From Clostridiales bacterium UBA4653 (GTDB lineage Bacteria; Bacillota; Clostridia; Oscillospirales; CAG-272): a stretch of 7,363 bases of DNA. The stretch spans positions 38,535 to 45,897 of the forward strand of contig DHMB01000153.1 of NCBI GenBank assembly GCA_002405565.1, in the 5' to 3' direction. This document shows, in pieces, positions 5,824 to 7,363 of the stretch. The position numbers and the translations under genes were made by a program. The notes under the pieces are model-generated. The model was not told the origin of the DNA. It worked only from the letters and a program-made list of their open reading frames with translations, and searched no databases. Each line of letters opens with the position of its first letter. Positions within the stretch are counted from its first letter, which is position 1.

Positions 5824-6885
5824 ATGAAACAGTTCAGAAGAATAGGCATACTTACATCGGGCGGCGACGCTCCCGGTATGAACGCCGCATACAGAGCAGC
5901 CGCAAGAGCCGCTCTTGCAAGAGGCGTTGAGGTTTACGGTATCTATGAAGGCTATAAGGGGCTTATAAACGACAATATGGTGCTCGTCAAGTCTCCTTCC
6001 GATGTCTCGAACATCATCACGCGCAGCGGAACCGTACTTTATACAGACCGTTGTCTTGAATTCAAAACCGAAGAGGGTATGGCAAAGGCTATTGCCGTTT
6101 GCGAAAAGAACCATATCGACGGTATCATCGCAATCGGCGGCGACGGAACGTTCCGCGGCGCAACAGACCTTTCCAAGCGCGGCATACCGACGATCGGTAT
6201 CCCCGGCACAATCGATAACGACATTACTTCAACAGACTATACCATCGGCTTTGACACGGCAATGAACACGGTCATCGCTATGGTTGACCGTCTCCGCGAC
6301 ACCTGCGAATCGCACGCGCGTTGCGACGTTGTTGAGGTTATGGGGCGCTGGGCGGGACACATCGCCCTCCGCACGGGTATTGCAACAGGCGCAACGGCAA
6401 TCGCAATTCCCGAAATTCCCTTTGACGAAGACAAGGCAATCGAGGACATCAAGAGAGCAAGAGCAGGCGGCAAGAGAGCGTTTATCGTAATCGTTTCCGA
6501 GGGTCTCCCCGGCTATGCGGAACAGCTCGCAAAGACCATTCAGGACAAAACAGGCGTTGAAACAAAGTTTGCCCGTCTTGCACACGTTCAGAGAGGCGGC
6601 TCGCCCACTCTTGAGGACAGACTCGTAGCTTCCGAAATGGGCGTTTACGCCGTTGACCAGCTTCTCGCAGGTCATTCGGACCTCGTTGTCTGCAAGGTTG
6701 ACGATCAGATTTGCTGCACAGAGATCAAATATGCGCTGACTGTTGACAGAATGTTCAAAAAGAAGATCACTCCCGAAGAAATCGCTGCGCTCTCTCCCGA
6801 GGACAAAGCGTCGATGGAAGCTCGCTGCGCAAAGGTTCTTTCCGGTATGCAGCGCCTTTACGAAATCGCCGGCGAAATCCAATAA
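5824..6885 (+). CDS. pfkA: ATP-dependent 6-phosphofructokinase
   Basis: A 353-residue phosphofructokinase, cytosolic, converting fructose 6-phosphate and ATP to fructose 1,6-bisphosphate in glycolysis. Visible motifs are ILTSGGDAPGMNA (9-21), IGGDGTFRGA (104-113), PGTIDND (127-133) with catalytic D131, MGRWAGH (173-179), SEGLPGY (225-231) with E226, and AHVQRGGSP (253-261) with H254 and R257. Glycine in GGDG, not GGDD, points to ATP rather than pyrophosphate as donor. By my alignment with the E. coli enzyme, the arginine six residues before the HxQR histidine (R243) is lysine here (K248), a conservative change at the fructose-6-phosphate site. The protein is about 30 residues longer than E. 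coli PfkA, mainly at the C-terminus. GGAAGG (5811-5816) is 7 nt before the ATG. It is last in its probable operon, and the TAA touches a palindromic repeat. Confidence 0.95.
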   Translation: MKQFRRIGILTSGGDAPGMNAAYRAAARAALARGVEVYGIYEGYKGLINDNMVLVKSPSDVSNIITRSGTVLYTDRCLEFKTEEGMAKAIAVCEKNHIDGIIAIGGDGTFRGATDLSKRGIPTIGIPGTIDNDITSTDYTIGFDTAMNTVIAMVDRLRDTCESHARCDVVEVMGRWAGHIALRTGIATGATAIAIPEIPFDEDKAIEDIKRARAGGKRAFIVIVSEGLPGYAEQLAKTIQDKTGVETKFARLAHVQRGGSPTLEDRLVASEMGVYAVDQLLAGHSDLVVCKVDDQICCTEIKYALTVDRMFKKKITPEEIAALSPEDKASMEARCAKVLSGMQRLYEIAGEIQ

Positions 6886-6913
6886 CCTACTTTTCTTTGA
6901 AAAGAAAAGTAGG
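6883..6913 (+). repeat. Palindromic 3'-end repeat, copy 3 (abuts pfkA stop)
   Basis: CCTACTTTTCTT (6886-6897) pairs perfectly with AAGAAAAGTAGG (6902-6913) around TGAA, starting on the first base after the pfkA TAA. No T-run follows, so it is not a standard intrinsic terminator, though an RNA hairpin here could protect the 3' end. It shares the 17-nt core with copies 1 and 2, and TGA lies in frame four codons after the stop. Confidence 0.8.
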
Positions 6914-7045
6914 CAAAAGAAACTTTAATTATCGGGAAGGATATACAGACTTTTCGATAACTGCGCAGACGGGGCATATCAAAAAGGCAGAAGAAACTTC
7001 AGTTATTGATGATATGCAGAGCTTTTGACAACTGTGCAGACAGGC
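6912..7045 (+). repeat. Degenerate tandem repeat, two units of about 60 bp
   Basis: Unit A (6912-6975) and unit B (6986-7045) align along their whole length, with a period of about 74 bp. Shared blocks include GGCARAAGAAACTT, GATAT.CAGA, CTTTT, AACTG.GCAGAC and a closing GGC. Each unit carries weak inverted arms (TTATCG...CGATAA in A; AGTTAT...ACAACT in B). The two units differ at many single bases, so the duplication is old or both are members of a dispersed family. No open frame runs through them. Confidence 0.7.
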
Positions 7046-7141
7046 TTCGCCGAGAAGAGGGCGCGGAAAACCGCAATGCGGTGGGAGGAGCACTCCTTCA
7101 GTCGCGCCTTCGTCGCGCCGGCTTCCTCAAAGTGGAAGCCT
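7046..7141. repeat. Hairpin-rich block resembling a clostridial interspersed repeat
   Basis: A series of short hairpins: CCGC-AAT-GCGG, AGGA-GCAC-TCCT, and a perfect 7-bp stem GGCTTCC (7120-7126)/GGAAGCC (7134-7140) with loop TCAAAGT. The layout 'CTCCTTCAGTC - GC-rich hairpin - GGCTTCCTCAAAGTGGAAGCC-like arms' resembles small non-autonomous repeats I recall from Oscillospiraceae genomes, with stems usually written CTCCCTCA/TGAGGGAG. The family link is from memory, not a search. Confidence 0.5.
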
Positions 7142-7300
7142 TAAAGAAATAATGAGAAACTCTTGCTCGCCCCCCGTCAGCGCAGGGATAAAGGCTCCAT
7201 ACAATTAAAAACGCTTTAAGATTCGAACCGCACTTCCGCCTTTGCTTTGGTAAAGCCGACGTGGCAGAAAGGCTCCGCCTTGAACTTTTACAGGTGGTCT
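7141..7300. other. Intergenic stretch without a recognisable gene
   Basis: No open frame of useful length on either strand. It contains small perfect stems: GCTTT-GGT-AAAGC (7244-7256) and AAGGC-TCC-GCCTT (7269-7281). CTTAAAG, straddling 7140, and CTTTAAG near 7214 form a distant inverted pair. It is probably the remains of more repeat units. Confidence 0.4.
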
Positions 7301-7323
7301 TTCAGGAGGATGTGCCTCCTGAA
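7301..7323. repeat. Perfect 9-bp hairpin
   Basis: TTCAGGAGG (7301-7309) pairs with CCTCCTGAA (7315-7323) around ATGTG. A T-rich but interrupted tail (TTGCTTTCTTTCG) follows on the plus strand, so it could act as a weak terminator for read-through from pfkA, or simply be part of the repeat cluster. Confidence 0.5.
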
Positions 7324-7335
7324 TTGCTTTCTTTC

Positions 7336-7362
7336 GTACTTTCTTTTCAAAAAAGAAAGTAC
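7336..7362 (-). repeat. Palindromic repeat, copy 4 (variant) at the right edge
   Basis: GTACTTTCTTTT (7336-7347) and AAAAGAAAGTAC (7351-7362) form a perfect 12-bp stem with loop CAA. Read on the minus strand it resembles the other copies, including the following CGAAAGAAA tail (copy 3 has GGCAAAAGAAA). By analogy with copies 1-3 it would lie at the 3' end of a minus-strand gene just outside the window. Confidence 0.65.
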
Positions 7363-7363
7363 A

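Noticed and set aside
6229..6882. Long open frame of 217 codons on the minus strand, opposite pfkA
   Set aside because: It is fully antisense to a textbook phosphofructokinase, has no recognisable domain, and is rich in cysteine and arginine in the manner of a shadow frame.
6886..6913. Palindrome after pfkA as a standard intrinsic terminator
   Set aside because: The stem is mostly A-T and is followed by GCAAAAGAAAC, not a T-run, so it does not meet the usual criteria.
7221..7235. GGTTCGAATC on the minus strand, like a tRNA T-loop
   Set aside because: The bases on either side do not form a T-stem, and no acceptor or anticodon stem can be found around it.
6886..7363. CRISPR array or phage attachment site in the repeat-rich end
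   Set aside because: Repeats are only two diverged units plus hairpins, without regular spacers, cas genes, an integrase or a tRNA target.

Overview
The window looks like chromosomal DNA of a low-to-mid GC Firmicute, most likely a gut-type clostridium (Oscillospirales/Ruminococcaceae-like). The grounds are strong GGAGG ribosome sites, clean sigma-70 type -35/-10 pairs with 17-bp spacers, a DUF6062-type gene typical of Clostridia, and an intergenic repeat style I associate with that group. This assignment is inference; there is no rRNA or marker gene.

Layout. (1) 1-448, minus: 5' part of a membrane-anchored DUF218 (SanA/YdcF-like) protein, running off the left edge. (2) 526-1317, plus: a PHP-family phosphoesterase of the histidinol-phosphatase type, divergent from the first gene. 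(3) 1318-1577: a convergent intergenic stretch with a bidirectional terminator, a second hairpin and a palindromic repeat at each end. (4) 4114-1578, minus: a tightly packed operon ogg - zinc-ribbon protein - kdgK, with an ATGA overlap and then a TAA/ATG abutment, driven by a near-consensus promoter. (5) 4289-6885, plus: an endonuclease/exonuclease/phosphatase-fold hydrolase, a DUF6062-type cysteine-rich protein, and pfkA, divergent from the ogg operon and probably one transcript. (6) 6886-7363: 478 bp without a gene, filled with repeats: a palindrome touching the pfkA stop codon, a degenerate tandem pair, a hairpin-rich block and a final palindrome at the right edge.

The genes are mostly housekeeping: glycolysis (PfkA), sugar-acid catabolism (KdgK), oxidative DNA damage repair (Ogg) and small hydrolases. 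I see no defence system, CRISPR array, transposase or phage gene, and no convincing new multi-gene system. The most unusual signal is a 17-nt palindromic core (CTTTTCTTTGAAAAGAA) found exactly at the 3' ends of three unrelated genes, always in the same orientation and the same reading-frame phase. For kdgK and pfkA the similarity extends back through the TAA stop codon. For the PHP gene the repeat's own TGA is the stop. A related palindrome sits at the right edge, pointing the other way.
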